The notes: generated by a model not told the origin, from the sequence alone. A DNA stretch of 64,000 bases from Gordonia sp. OPL2 (GCF_003797825.1 NZ_RKME01000005.1:124001-188000), one strand, 5' to 3'; positions 9,797-19,659 are shown, counted from the stretch's first letter. Made by a program: numbers and translations.

Positions 9797-10236
9797 GGCA
9801 GCGGCTCCTTGTCTGCGTGTGACGCTCCGTTTGTCATCGGCGCAAACACACAGTAAGCAAGCGAAATTAATTGAGTCAATCCCGCCAAATGGCTGCTCAA
9901 CGATGGTGAAAGTTCGGCGATTGTTAACGCAGTGTTGAGGAGTGCGGAAGGCATAGCATATGAACAGAAGGTGCTGAATCCGACCCCGGTTCATGTCCTG
10001 ACAATCCCGCTTGATCTGCGAGTTTTCTTGGTGGAGGGGCTATTTCGATGGTGCATTTGGCGCATGACAGGCACGTGACACGCAAGGGGCCGCGTAACCC
10101 AGAAGAAACCCAGCGATTATTCGCACGTGATCTGTTTTCTGAATTAACGTTTGTGACGGCAGGTTAAATTCATGCAAACTGCAACCGGTTCCACTGTCTG
10201 GATCGTGCCTGAAAACCTCGGAAAATAGGTTCTGAA
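9797..10236. other. Divergent intergenic region between whiB3 and the gene at 10237
   Basis: About 440 bp, visibly richer in A and T than the flanking genes. It must hold the whiB3 promoter on the minus strand and the promoter for the plus-strand genes. The one coding candidate in it is a 39-codon frame at 10048-10167 (listed separately). I see no clear -35/-10 pair, no CIRCE, LexA or IdeR box and no tRNA. The length is unusual for this compact window and allows a long whiB3 leader. Confidence 0.6.
10048..10167 (+). CDS. Candidate small ORF, 39 residues, strong Shine-Dalgarno
   Basis: An ATG preceded at 8 nt by GGAGGGG (10033-10039) opens a 39-codon frame ending in TAA at 10167. The peptide starts MVHLAHDRHVTRKG and continues PRNPEETQRLFARDLF; it is charged, has no signal peptide or membrane segment, and looks helical in the middle. 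I do not recognise a family. The middle faintly resembles the start of sigma-B/F type sigma factors (E-T-x-x-L-F), so it could be the relic of a longer gene, a leader peptide for the downstream gene, or chance. The ribosome binding site is among the best in the window, which is the main reason to list it. Confidence 0.4.
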   Translation: MVHLAHDRHVTRKGPRNPEETQRLFARDLFSELTFVTAG

Positions 10237-11022
10237 ATGCGCAGACGTACGGAAGGGTATGCGCGTTGGGCCGACGCCGTCGAGTGGGGAGGTGTGGGTC
10301 ACATCGCGCGCGCCTGCTCGCTGCTCGACGATGTGGACCGCATCGCACGGGTCGCCGACGACGCTGTGCTGGCGTCGCTGTCCGGCTCGACGCGGGCCTC
10401 GTTGCTGCGCCAGGCCGGTCGCCACCGGCTCGCCGCGCGGCTCGACGGACGGGCGCTGTCCCGCATCGGTGGTCCACGGTCCGTCGAGGATCCCCACGCC
10501 CGGGCGGCCGTCCTCGACGCCGTCGTCGGACTCGCCGCCGATCACCTCGGACAATTCCATCTCACCGCCTCGCGCAATCTGCTGCGTAGGGCCCGCCGAT
10601 GTGTGGCGCCCGGCGACCCCGACTGGTTCGCCGGCCGACGTCCGCGGCTCCGGATCGAATGGGTGTCGGCCGAGCTCGCGATGTACTCGGGTGATCCCGA
10701 CGAGGCGTGCGCCCACGCCGACGCCGCGCTGACCCTCGCCGCGGGGCCCGACGTCCCGCACCGGCATCAGGTGAAGACGTCCCTCATCGCCGCGGCCGCC
10801 GCGGCGACGGCAGGCCGATCGGCGGAGGCCTCGCAGCGGGCCGCCCAGGTGAGTGCCGCCGCCGCCGAACACGGGCTGCTGCCGCTCGCGTGGGCCTCAT
10901 CGGCGCTGCGCACGGGTCTGAATCCGTCGGATGTCGCGCTCGCCGCAGATCTCGCGCGGCAGCGAGCCGAACTCATCCGTCGAGGTGTCCCGTTCGAACA
11001 CCGGGTGACGGCGAGTGGGTGA
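10237..11022 (+). CDS. Conserved hypothetical protein (Rv3415c-like position)
   Basis: A 261-residue soluble protein of unknown function. It is very rich in Ala, Arg and Leu and appears all-helical, with repeated units such as YSGDPDEACAHADAALTLA and TAGRSAEASQRAAQ that look like tetratricopeptide-type helix pairs. No catalytic motif or membrane segment is seen. In M. tuberculosis a hypothetical gene of similar size (Rv3415c) sits in this place between whiB3 and sigD, which supports that it is real. The start ATG at 10237 has no strong Shine-Dalgarno. A protein-interaction role is plausible but is inference only. Confidence 0.75.
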   Translation: MRRRTEGYARWADAVEWGGVGHIARACSLLDDVDRIARVADDAVLASLSGSTRASLLRQAGRHRLAARLDGRALSRIGGPRSVEDPHARAAVLDAVVGLAADHLGQFHLTASRNLLRRARRCVAPGDPDWFAGRRPRLRIEWVSAELAMYSGDPDEACAHADAALTLAAGPDVPHRHQVKTSLIAAAAAATAGRSAEASQRAAQVSAAAAEHGLLPLAWASSALRTGLNPSDVALAADLARQRAELIRRGVPFEHRVTASG

Positions 11023-11113
11023 TCGGAGCGTGACAGGTGATCGCTAAGGTGACGTGGGGACAAATCCGGACGGCAACACCACCACACATGTAACACGGGG
11101 ATCTCAACTGACG

Positions 11114-11701
11114 ATGAAACTGACGGGTGTTGAGCTCGACGAGGCAGTCCGCTCTGCGGGGCAGGGCGATCGCGGCGCGCTCACGTCAGTTCTCGAGAGT
11201 GTGCAGGAGCCGATCCTGCGCTACTGCCGAGGGCGAATTGGAGTCGGAGAACGCCACCTGTTCTCCGCCGACGATATCGCGCAGGAGGCGTTGATGGCGG
11301 TGATGACAGCACTGCCCCGGTATCAAGACCAGGGCAGGCCGTTCATGGCCTTCGTATACGGTATCGCCGCCCACAAGGTCGCCGATGCGATGCGAGTGGC
11401 GGGCAGGGTCAAGGCCGACCCGGTGGAGACGTTGCCGGAGCTGACGACGTTCACGGGCGGACCGGAACAGATGGCTCTCGACGCCGATGCCAGCCGCCGG
11501 ATGCGTGCGCTGCTGACTATCCTCCCGGAGAAACAGCGCGAGGTGCTGGTGCTGCGTCTGGTCGTCGGCCTCTCGGCCGAGGAGACCGCTGACGCGGTGG
11601 GCAGCACGGCGGGAGCAGTCCGGGTCGCCCAGCACCGGGCACTCGCGAAATTGAAGGATCAACTGAGGAAGGCAGGTGAGTCGGATGAACGAGGAGCGTG
11701 A
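11114..11701 (+). CDS. sigD: RNA polymerase ECF-type sigma factor SigD
   Basis: A 195-residue sigma-70 family factor. Region 2 includes SADDIAQEALMAVMTALPRY, the -10 recognition and core-binding part; region 4 carries the helix-turn-helix LSAEETADAVGSTAGAVRVAQHRAL. It directs stationary-phase and starvation genes in mycobacteria. I chose the ATG at 11114 (MKLTGVELDE); a GTG at 11054 in the same frame would add 20 residues and cannot be excluded. It overlaps the next gene, which encodes its anti-sigma factor, by 17 bp. The sigD-rsdA pair between whiB3 and guaB is conserved with M. tuberculosis (Rv3414c-Rv3413c). Confidence 0.93.
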   Translation: MKLTGVELDEAVRSAGQGDRGALTSVLESVQEPILRYCRGRIGVGERHLFSADDIAQEALMAVMTALPRYQDQGRPFMAFVYGIAAHKVADAMRVAGRVKADPVETLPELTTFTGGPEQMALDADASRRMRALLTILPEKQREVLVLRLVVGLSAEETADAVGSTAGAVRVAQHRALAKLKDQLRKAGESDERGA

Positions 11702-12680
11702 TCCTGCCGATCCCACCTGGGACCTCACCGATCCGATCGATCTGACGGCCGTCCACCTCGACGACCGCTTCCTCGACGCGCTGGCCGACGACAAGCCGGT
11801 ACCGACCCGCGACGACACCGAGTATCACCTCGCCGAACTGCTCGCCGGCTGGCGCCACGACGTGATCGCCGAACCGCTGCCCGAGCTGCCCACGGTCGAC
11901 GAGGTCGAATCCGCGATCGCGGCCACCGAGCGCGCGCGTCGCGGCCGCGGTGTGATCCGCCATCTGCGCGTGGCCTCCGGCGCTGCCGCGATCGTCGTGA
12001 TCGCCGGCGCCGGCCTGACCGTGCTCGCCGAGGGGTCGTCCCCGGGAGATCCCCTGTGGGGCGTCAAGCGCGTGGTGTTCGCCGAGGCTGCCAGCCAGAC
12101 CCAGGCGTCGATGGACGTCCAGTCCTATCTCGAGCAGGCCGAGGCGGCCGCCGCATCCGGCGACACGACCCAGGCAGCCGAGCTGATCGCCAAGGCCCAG
12201 AAGAACATGGGCCCGGTGGCCGACGCCGACAAGAAGCGGATGAACGAGTGGATCGATCGTCTGCGCACCGACGGGGCGTCGAAGGCCGCATCGAGCAGTT
12301 CGGCGAAGTCCTCGGAGAGCCGTGAGTCTTCGGTCACCGGCCGGAACCCGAACGATCCGGCGTCGCCACCACGCGACCTGCTGAGGTCGGGAACCGACAA
12401 GCGGTCCACCTCGGTGACCGTGCCGAACCCGCCACCTCCGACGGACGACCAGTCGAGCGATCCGCCGACCGACGCACGGACCGGACAGCCCGGGACGGGT
12501 CAGCCGGGTACCACGGATCCGCAGCTGCCGAGTACGACCGACATCCCGGTGCCGACGACGACTCCGGTGCCGACCGCGAATCCGTCACCGGTGGAGCCCG
12601 AGCCGACGGTGAGCCCGGAACTGCCGACGATCACGACCACGTTGCTGCCTGCGCCGGCGCCTGCCCGCTGGTATTGGTGA
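11685..12680 (+). CDS. rsdA: Anti-sigma-D factor RsdA
   Basis: A 331-residue membrane anti-sigma factor. The N-terminal acidic domain (DLTDPIDLTAVHLDDRFLDALA) matches the SigD-binding region of RsdA. One membrane segment lies near residues 97-115 (GAAAIVVIAGAGLTVLA). The exported part has a helical Ala-rich portion, then a long Ser/Thr/Pro tail with TPVPT-type runs, probably spanning the cell wall. ATG 11685 is chosen because AGGTGA is 5 nt upstream; GTG 11676 is possible. In M. tuberculosis RsdA is degraded by the ClpX-ClpP1P2 protease to free SigD; that control here is inferred from homology. Confidence 0.9.
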   Translation: MNEERDPADPTWDLTDPIDLTAVHLDDRFLDALADDKPVPTRDDTEYHLAELLAGWRHDVIAEPLPELPTVDEVESAIAATERARRGRGVIRHLRVASGAAAIVVIAGAGLTVLAEGSSPGDPLWGVKRVVFAEAASQTQASMDVQSYLEQAEAAAASGDTTQAAELIAKAQKNMGPVADADKKRMNEWIDRLRTDGASKAASSSSAKSSESRESSVTGRNPNDPASPPRDLLRSGTDKRSTSVTVPNPPPPTDDQSSDPPTDARTGQPGTGQPGTTDPQLPSTTDIPVPTTTPVPTANPSPVEPEPTVSPELPTITTTLLPAPAPARWYW

Positions 12681-12712
12681 TTTGCTGATCTGCTACTGAT
12701 TTGCTGGGGCGC

Positions 12713-13102
12713 TCAGCGCTCGTCGTCGACGTGGCTGCGCGCATCGGCGTAGCCACGGCAGTAATCCCACGTGACGTAGGCATCCGGCCGTGGATCGACC
12801 GCCGGCTCGTGTGGCCGGACCGTGCCGTCGATCAGCAGCTGCAGCAGATTGGCGCGCAGCATGTCCCAGTCGTGATAGTGATCTTCGTGACAGTCGTCGC
12901 ACACGACGACGAGGCCGCGGATTCCCCGATGTGCCAGCAGCGCTTCGTAGACCGCCAGATCGGCGAGATCCTCCTCGACCGCCATGCGCTCGTTCTCGTC
13001 GAGCGGGATGCCCGGTTCCACCGAGTCCAGGGCCGACGCCGGATCGCTGGGATCGTCGGCGAACGGGTCTGGCGGCAGGCCGGGTGGTAGGTGGTCACGC
13101 AC
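12713..13102 (-). CDS. DUF5319 protein (Rv3412 homologue)
   Basis: A 129-residue conserved actinobacterial protein of unknown function. The start MRDHLPPGLPPDPFADDP (here a GTG codon at 13102) and the motifs CDDCHEDHYHDWDMLR and YVTWDYCRGYADA match the Rv3412 family. The His/Cys-rich core could bind a metal, but this is only suggested by composition. It is convergent with rsdA and divergent from guaB, exactly as in mycobacteria. An open upstream extension to 13234 runs into the guaB start region and is not family-like. No membrane segment or signal peptide. Confidence 0.88.
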   Translation of the reverse strand: MRDHLPPGLPPDPFADDPSDPASALDSVEPGIPLDENERMAVEEDLADLAVYEALLAHRGIRGLVVVCDDCHEDHYHDWDMLRANLLQLLIDGTVRPHEPAVDPRPDAYVTWDYCRGYADARSHVDDER

Positions 13103-13203
13103 ACAACCACGGTAACCGATGACGCCGCCGGAGTGCTTCGAGGAGTACACAGGCGCCGACGCCGGGCGAGTCGTCGTACGGCATCCGAACGGGGTGGGCC
13201 TGA

Positions 13204-14745
<1,542 letters not shown>

Positions 14746-14794
14746 CGCTGTTCCACCTCTGTCGTCAGAACAGCCCGCGTAGCAGAAAGGCGCA

Positions 14795-15955
14795 ATGGTG
14801 CGTGACCTCGTGGACATCGGTATGGGCCGGACGGCTCGTCGGACGTTCGAACTCGACGACATCAGCATCGTCCCGTCCCGCCGGACCCGGTCGTCGAAGG
14901 ACGTCTCCACGGCCTGGCAGATCGACGCCTACCGCTTCGAGTCGCCGATCCTCAGCCACCCCACCGACGCCCTGGTGTCGCCGGCGATGGCCATCGCGCT
15001 CGGCAAACTCGGGGCCCTCGGCGTGATCAACGGCGAGGGACTGTGGGCGCGACATCGCGATGTCGAGGAGAAGATCGCCGACCTGATCGCGGTGGCGACA
15101 GAGAATCCCGATCCGCAGGCGGCGATCCGCCATCTGCAGCACCTTCATTCGGCCCCCCTCGACACCGGCCTGCTGCGCGAGGCCGTCACCACCGTCCGCG
15201 AGGCCGGGGTCACCACGGCCGTCCGGGTCAGTCCGCAGCATGCGCCGGAGCTCACCCCGGCCCTGCTCGAGGCCGGTGTCGAACTGCTCGTCGTGCACGG
15301 CACCATCATCTCCGCCGAGCATGTCGCGCAGGTCGACGCCGACGGTGCGGCCCGCGAGCCCCTGAACCTCAAGACCTTCATCGCCGACCTCGACATCCCG
15401 GTCATCGCCGGCGGCGTGCACGATCATCGGACCGCTCTGCACCTGATGCGAACCGGTGCTGCCGGCGTCATCGTCGGCTACGGATCGGCGGCCGGGGCGA
15501 CGACGACCGGTGAGGTCCTCGGCATCGGTGTGCCCATGGCGACCGCGATCGCCGACGCCGCAGCGGCGCGGCGCGAATACCTCGACGAGACCGGTGGCCG
15601 GTACGTGCATGTCATCGCCGACGGCGACATCCACACCTCGGGCGACCTCGCGAAGGCGATCGCCTGCGGTGCGGACGCGGCCGTGCTCGGGACGCCGCTC
15701 GCCGCGTCGGCCGAGGCGCCGGGACGCGGCTGGTACTGGCCGTCGGCGGCGGCGCATCCGGACACCCCGCGTGGCGCCCTGCTCCAGGTGGCGACCGAGG
15801 CGGACCGCCCAAGTCTGGAGTCCGTCCTGACCGGGCCTTCGCAGGATTCGTTCGGCGAGCTGAATCTCGTTGGTGCGCTGCGCCGTTCGATGGCAAAGGC
15901 CGGTTACAGCGACCTCAAGGAATTCCAGAAGGTCGGGCTCTCGCTGCACTCCTGA
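14795..15955 (+). CDS. guaB3: GuaB3 family IMP dehydrogenase-related protein
   Basis: A 386-residue member of the IMPDH/GMP reductase superfamily without CBS domains. It starts VRDLVDIGMGRTARRTFELDDISIVPSRRTRSSKD-like (the first part is the GuaB3 signature) and keeps the barrel motifs VIAGGVHDHRTALHLMRTGAAGVIVG. ATG 14795 follows AGAAAGG by 4 nt. The family name suggests IMP dehydrogenase, and a cyanobacterial GuaB3 has been shown to have that activity, but the role in actinobacteria is unsettled. The canonical IMPDH cysteine motif SICTTR of guaB is not present here. Confidence 0.9.
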   Translation: MVRDLVDIGMGRTARRTFELDDISIVPSRRTRSSKDVSTAWQIDAYRFESPILSHPTDALVSPAMAIALGKLGALGVINGEGLWARHRDVEEKIADLIAVATENPDPQAAIRHLQHLHSAPLDTGLLREAVTTVREAGVTTAVRVSPQHAPELTPALLEAGVELLVVHGTIISAEHVAQVDADGAAREPLNLKTFIADLDIPVIAGGVHDHRTALHLMRTGAAGVIVGYGSAAGATTTGEVLGIGVPMATAIADAAAARREYLDETGGRYVHVIADGDIHTSGDLAKAIACGADAAVLGTPLAASAEAPGRGWYWPSAAAHPDTPRGALLQVATEADRPSLESVLTGPSQDSFGELNLVGALRRSMAKAGYSDLKEFQKVGLSLHS

Positions 15956-16003
15956 GCATCGGGGGCTGCCCAACCTTGACAATGTTCGTTAGTATGTTTC
16001 GTC

Positions 16004-17770
16004 ATGGCAGCCCACCATGACTTCGACGTGCTCATCATCGGTTCCGGATTCGGCGGGAGCGTCAGCGCCCTCCGGCTGGTGGAGAAGGGGTACCGCGTCG
16101 GGGTGATCGAGGCGGGGCGGCGCTTCGAGGACCACGAGTTCGCGAAGACCAGTTGGCGGCTGCACAAGTGGTTGTGGGCGCCGAAGCTCGGTCTGTTCGG
16201 GATCCAGCGCATCCATGCGCTCAAAGACGTCATGATCCTGGCCGGTGCGGGCGTCGGCGGTGGGTCGCTCAACTACGCCAACACGCTGTACAAGCCGCCC
16301 GCGCCCTTCTTCGACGATCCGCAGTGGCGGCACATCACCGACTGGCAGGACGAACTCGGCCAGCACTATGAGCAGGCGCGCCGCATGCTCGGCGTGGTGA
16401 CCAACCCGACCGTCACCGACTCGGACCGCATCATGCGGGAGGTCGCCGAGGAGATGGGTGCGGGTGACACGTTCACGGCCACCCCCGTCGGCGTGTTCTT
16501 CGGCGCGAAGACGGGCCTCGACGGTACTCCCGGCGAGACCGTCGAAGACCCGTACTTCGGTGGCGCGGGTCCCGACCGCACGGCCTGCACCGAATGCGGG
16601 GCATGCATGACGGGATGCCGGGTGGGCGCGAAGAACACCTTGATGAAGAACTATCTCGGACTCGCCGAACGGCACGGCGCGACCATCATCGACCGAACCA
16701 CCGTCGACCGGATCGCGCCGAGGGGTGACGGGAGCTGGGAGGTCGGCACGCGGCCGTCGGCGTCCTGGGTGTCCTGGGGTCGTCGGCGCACTCTCACCGC
16801 CGGTCAGGTGATCGTCGCGGCGGGCACCTTCAACACCCAGCGGCTCATGCACACCGCCAAACGCACCACGCTGCCGGACATCTCGGACGCGATGGGTGTC
16901 CTGACCCGAACCAACTCGGAATCCATCCTGGGTGCGATGGCCGCGACCTACGATCCCGCCCATGACTATTCGCGCGGCGTGGCGATCACGTCATCGTTCC
17001 ACCCCGAACCGACCACTCACATCGAGCCGGTGCGGTACGGCCGGGGATCGAACGCCATCGCGTACCTGCAGAGCCTCCTCACCGACGGCGGGACCCGACG
17101 AGACCGGTTCTCCCAGTTCCTCCGTCAGGTGGCCGCGAATCCCTTCCTCCTGGTCCGACTCCTGGTGGTGCGCAAGTGGAGTCAGCGAACGGTGATCGCG
17201 CTGGTGATGCAGAACAGCGACAACTCGCTGACGACCTTCGTCCGCAGGCGCGGTCCGTTCCGGTACATCACGAGCCGCCAGGGGCACGGTGAACCCAATC
17301 CGACGTGGATCCCCACGGGCAACGAGGCAACCCGGCGGGTGGCCGCGAAACTTCCCGGAGGTGTCGCGGGCGGCACCTGGGGCGACATCGTGAACATGCC
17401 CCTGACCGCACATTATCTCGGCGGATGCGTCATCTCCGACGACCCGGAACAGGGGGTGATCGATCCGTATCACCGCGTGTGGAATCATCCGACGCTGCAC
17501 ATCACCGACGGTGCGGCGATCAGCGCCAACCTCGGGGTGAACCCGTCGCTGACCATCTGTGCCCAGGCCGAACGTGCGATGTCGTTGTGGCCCAACAAGG
17601 GCGAGGCCGACCGGCGACCGGCGCAGGGTGAGGCCTACCGGCGCATCGACCCGACACCCCCACGCGCGCCGGTCGTCCCGGCCGGTGCGCCGGGCGCGTT
17701 GGTCCTGCCGATCGTGTCAGTCCAGCCCGCGCGCGATCAGCGTGTCGGCGAAGCCGTCGGCGGTGCGTAG
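16004..17770 (+). CDS. choD: GMC-type oxidoreductase, cholesterol oxidase family (ChoD)
   Basis: A 588-residue FAD enzyme. The N-terminal dinucleotide fold LIIGSGFGGSVSALRLVEKG binds FAD and the C-terminal GMC motif is ISANLGVNPSLTICAQAERA. It is the homologue of Rv3409c ChoD, which has the same place after guaB3. Cysteines 195, 198, 201 and 205 (CTECGACMTGC) have the CX2CX2CX3C spacing of a ferredoxin [4Fe-4S] site, unusual for an oxidase. Whether ChoD uses cholesterol as its main substrate is doubtful even in M. tuberculosis; a lipid alcohol or steroid dehydrogenase role is possible. Its last 54 bp overlap the convergent ecfT. Confidence 0.88.
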   Translation: MAAHHDFDVLIIGSGFGGSVSALRLVEKGYRVGVIEAGRRFEDHEFAKTSWRLHKWLWAPKLGLFGIQRIHALKDVMILAGAGVGGGSLNYANTLYKPPAPFFDDPQWRHITDWQDELGQHYEQARRMLGVVTNPTVTDSDRIMREVAEEMGAGDTFTATPVGVFFGAKTGLDGTPGETVEDPYFGGAGPDRTACTECGACMTGCRVGAKNTLMKNYLGLAERHGATIIDRTTVDRIAPRGDGSWEVGTRPSASWVSWGRRRTLTAGQVIVAAGTFNTQRLMHTAKRTTLPDISDAMGVLTRTNSESILGAMAATYDPAHDYSRGVAITSSFHPEPTTHIEPVRYGRGSNAIAYLQSLLTDGGTRRDRFSQFLRQVAANPFLLVRLLVVRKWSQRTVIALVMQNSDNSLTTFVRRRGPFRYITSRQGHGEPNPTWIPTGNEATRRVAAKLPGGVAGGTWGDIVNMPLTAHYLGGCVISDDPEQGVIDPYHRVWNHPTLHITDGAAISANLGVNPSLTICAQAERAMSLWPNKGEADRRPAQGEAYRRIDPTPPRAPVVPAGAPGALVLPIVSVQPARDQRVGEAVGGA

Positions 17771-18319
17771 GGCGGCGATCACCACCGGCGCGACGAGTAT
17801 CCGTGCGCCGGGACGCAATCCGCGAGCCTTTCGCGCCTCGTCGACCTGCGCGACGACCTCGACCATCAGTGGGATGGACCGGATCGCCAACGCCAATGCG
17901 AGCGCGATGTGGTCGGTCCGCACGCCGATCCGACGCAGCGGGGACAACACGGCCATGATGGTGTCGAGGATCGCCGAGGTCCTCGTCGTCAGCGACACGA
18001 CCGCGGCCAGCGCGACCGACGCGGCCAGCACCGCGCACACGATCACGGCCCGCCGCCAGTCGGTGAACACCACCTGGAAGACGAACACGAACACCAGCAC
18101 CCACACCATGGGTCGCATCTGTCGCCACGCCTGCGCCGGACCGATGCCGCCGAGCGCGAACGCCACGACGACCCCGGCGGCGACGACGCCGACCGCGGCG
18201 AGGCTGCGGACGGTCAGGCTGATGAGCAGGATCGCCGCGCCGAGCGCCGCCAGCTTCACGCCTGCGGGCAGACGGTGGAGCACCGACCGCCCGGGCCGGT
18301 AGACGCCGAGAGCGGTCAT
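17717..18319 (-). CDS. Energy-coupling factor transporter transmembrane protein EcfT (BioN-like)
   Basis: A 200-residue integral membrane protein, the T component of an ECF importer. It opens GVYRPGRSVLHRLPAGVKL, typical of CbiQ/BioN proteins, has about five hydrophobic segments, and carries the coupling motif near the C-terminus (DEARKARGLRPGARI; consensus A-R-G containing helices that contact the ATPase). With ecfA and bioY upstream it makes a dedicated biotin importer. The start ATG overlaps the ecfA stop by 4 bp. The 3' end overlaps the choD 3' end by 54 bp in convergent orientation. Confidence 0.88.
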   Translation of the reverse strand: MTALGVYRPGRSVLHRLPAGVKLAALGAAILLISLTVRSLAAVGVVAAGVVVAFALGGIGPAQAWRQMRPMVWVLVFVFVFQVVFTDWRRAVIVCAVLAASVALAAVVSLTTRTSAILDTIMAVLSPLRRIGVRTDHIALALALAIRSIPLMVEVVAQVDEARKARGLRPGARILVAPVVIAALRTADGFADTLIARGLD

Positions 18320-18990
18320 GCCATCAGCGCGCGGTAGGCGGCGACGGCGGGCGCCGGCTCGTCGTCGGCGACGACACGCCCCTCGTCGAGCACGATCACG
18401 CGGTCGTAGTCGGCGATCAGGTCCAGGTCGTGGGTGAGGACGACGAGCTGCTCGTCGAGTGTCGTGAACACGTCGGCCAGCATGGAACTGTTGCGCAGGT
18501 CGAGGAGTGTCGTCGGCTCGTCGGCGACCAGGATCGAGGGGCCGGTGACCAGAACCGACGCCAGTGCCAGGAGTTGTTTCTGTCCTCCCGACAATCGGTG
18601 TGCCGGATGGTCGGCGTGGTCGGCGAGACCGAACTGGCGCAGGACGTTCTGGGCGCGGGAACGCCGCGTCGTGCGGTCGGAGACGGTGCGGGTCAGCGAC
18701 AGCTCGATGTCCTCGGCGACCGTCGGCATGATGATCTGGCGGTCCGGGTCGCTGAAGATGAACCCGACCTCACGTCGGACACGACGTTTGTCGCGGGCCG
18801 CATCGATCCCGTTCACATGCACCGTGCCGGTGTCGGGCACGACAAGGGCGTTGATCATCCGCGCCAGGGTCGACTTGCCACTTCCGTTGGCGCCGATGAT
18901 GCCGATCCGGCGTTCGGCGAGGTCGAGGGTGATGTCGGACAACACGACCCGGTCGTCGTAGGCATGCCCGACGGCCCGGAACTCGATCAT
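18316..18990 (-). CDS. ECF transporter ATP-binding protein (BioM-like)
   Basis: A 224-residue ABC ATPase. The Walker A motif GANGSGKST is at about 34-42, the signature LSGGQKQ and Walker B ILVADEP follow, then the switch histidine in VLTHDLDL. Single A component, as in BioMNY systems. It is co-oriented with bioY (27-bp gap) and ecfT (4-bp overlap), so the substrate is inferred to be biotin. Mycolic-acid bacteria have high biotin demand for acyl-CoA carboxylases, which suits such an importer. Confidence 0.9.
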   Translation of the reverse strand: MIEFRAVGHAYDDRVVLSDITLDLAERRIGIIGANGSGKSTLARMINALVVPDTGTVHVNGIDAARDKRRVRREVGFIFSDPDRQIIMPTVAEDIELSLTRTVSDRTTRRSRAQNVLRQFGLADHADHPAHRLSGGQKQLLALASVLVTGPSILVADEPTTLLDLRNSSMLADVFTTLDEQLVVLTHDLDLIADYDRVIVLDEGRVVADDEPAPAVAAYRALMA

Positions 18991-19017
18991 GGACGCACGC
19001 TCTGTGATCGGCGGCGG

Positions 19018-19629
19018 TCAGTGTGCGCCACGCCGCAGGCGGATCGGTGCGATCAGCCCCGGGTATGCGCGGTGAACCTGCGCGGCGACCAGGGCTGCGA
19101 CGACCGCCTTCGCGATGTCGCCAGGAACGTAGACGCCATTGGTGGAGATCGCCGCCCACAGCGACAGATCGGTGCGGAGCAGGAGTCCGATCACACCGCA
19201 CGCGTAGATCACGACCATCCCGCCGACGATGTTGATGACGATGCCCCACAGCACCCGATACCGCGGCATCATCATCGCGGTCGCGAGACCGATCGCGAGG
19301 ACGGCGGGTAGGAAGCCGACGAAGAACCCGGCGGTCGGCGACGCCAATGCCACCAACCCGCTGCGCCCGCCCGCCAGGATCGGCAGACCGGCGATCGCCA
19401 GGACTGCGAAGATGACCACGGCGAGGGTGCCCTTGCGCGGTCCGAGAATCGATCCGGCGAGCATCACACCGAGGGTCTGGAGCGTGATCGGCACACCCGA
19501 CGATCCGATCGTGATGGTGCCCGGCAGGCCGAGGGCGGCGATGAGTGCGGCGAAGACGGCAGCCTGGGTGAGGTCGGCCACCGACAGGGAGAAGCGTCGC
19601 GTCCGGGGTGCGCCGGTGGTCTGGGACAT
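19018..19629 (-). CDS. bioY: Biotin ECF transporter S component BioY
   Basis: A 203-residue membrane protein with about six transmembrane helices. The BioY signature is present: [24 protein letters not shown] followed by [19 protein letters not shown] (positions roughly 35-110). The ATG at 19629 is chosen because it lies 6 nt after a CATAAT -10 hexamer and the protein then starts [12 protein letters not shown]; a further upstream start would run through the guaA promoter. It is the first gene of bioY-ecfA-ecfT and is divergent from guaA with only 43 bp between starts. No biotin-type operator is recognisable. Confidence 0.93.
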   Translation of the reverse strand: MSQTTGAPRTRRFSLSVADLTQAAVFAALIAALGLPGTITIGSSGVPITLQTLGVMLAGSILGPRKGTLAVVIFAVLAIAGLPILAGGRSGLVALASPTAGFFVGFLPAVLAIGLATAMMMPRYRVLWGIVINIVGGMVVIYACGVIGLLLRTDLSLWAAISTNGVYVPGDIAKAVVAALVAAQVHRAYPGLIAPIRLRRGAH

Positions 19630-19635
19630 GCCTGC

Positions 19636-19641
19636 ATTATG
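19636..19641 (-). promoter_or_regulatory. -10 hexamer for bioY
   Basis: CATAAT on the minus strand ends 6 nt before the bioY ATG, so the transcript would begin at about the start codon. It is one half of a compact divergent promoter pair with guaA. Confidence 0.5.
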
Positions 19642-19659
19642 TCTGGCGGCCGCGATCAC

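Noticed and set aside
11030..11050. GTGACA and TAAGGT upstream of sigD as a promoter
   Set aside because: Spacer is only 9 bp; not a credible sigma-A promoter. A SigD-type autoregulated promoter could not be judged by eye.
14748..14773. Inverted repeat CTGTTC/GAACAG between guaB and guaB3 as a terminator
   Set aside because: Six-base arms with a 14-nt loop and no T tract; too weak, and guaB3 follows on the same strand.
15976..15995. TTGACA and TAGTAT just upstream of choD as a promoter
   Set aside because: The hexamers are only 8 bp apart, so they cannot be a normal sigma-A -35/-10 pair. One of them may still be functional.
16004..17770. A KstR cholesterol-regulon operator in front of choD
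   Set aside because: The 48-bp gap has no match to the KstR palindrome; only a partial AAC..GTT-like stretch.
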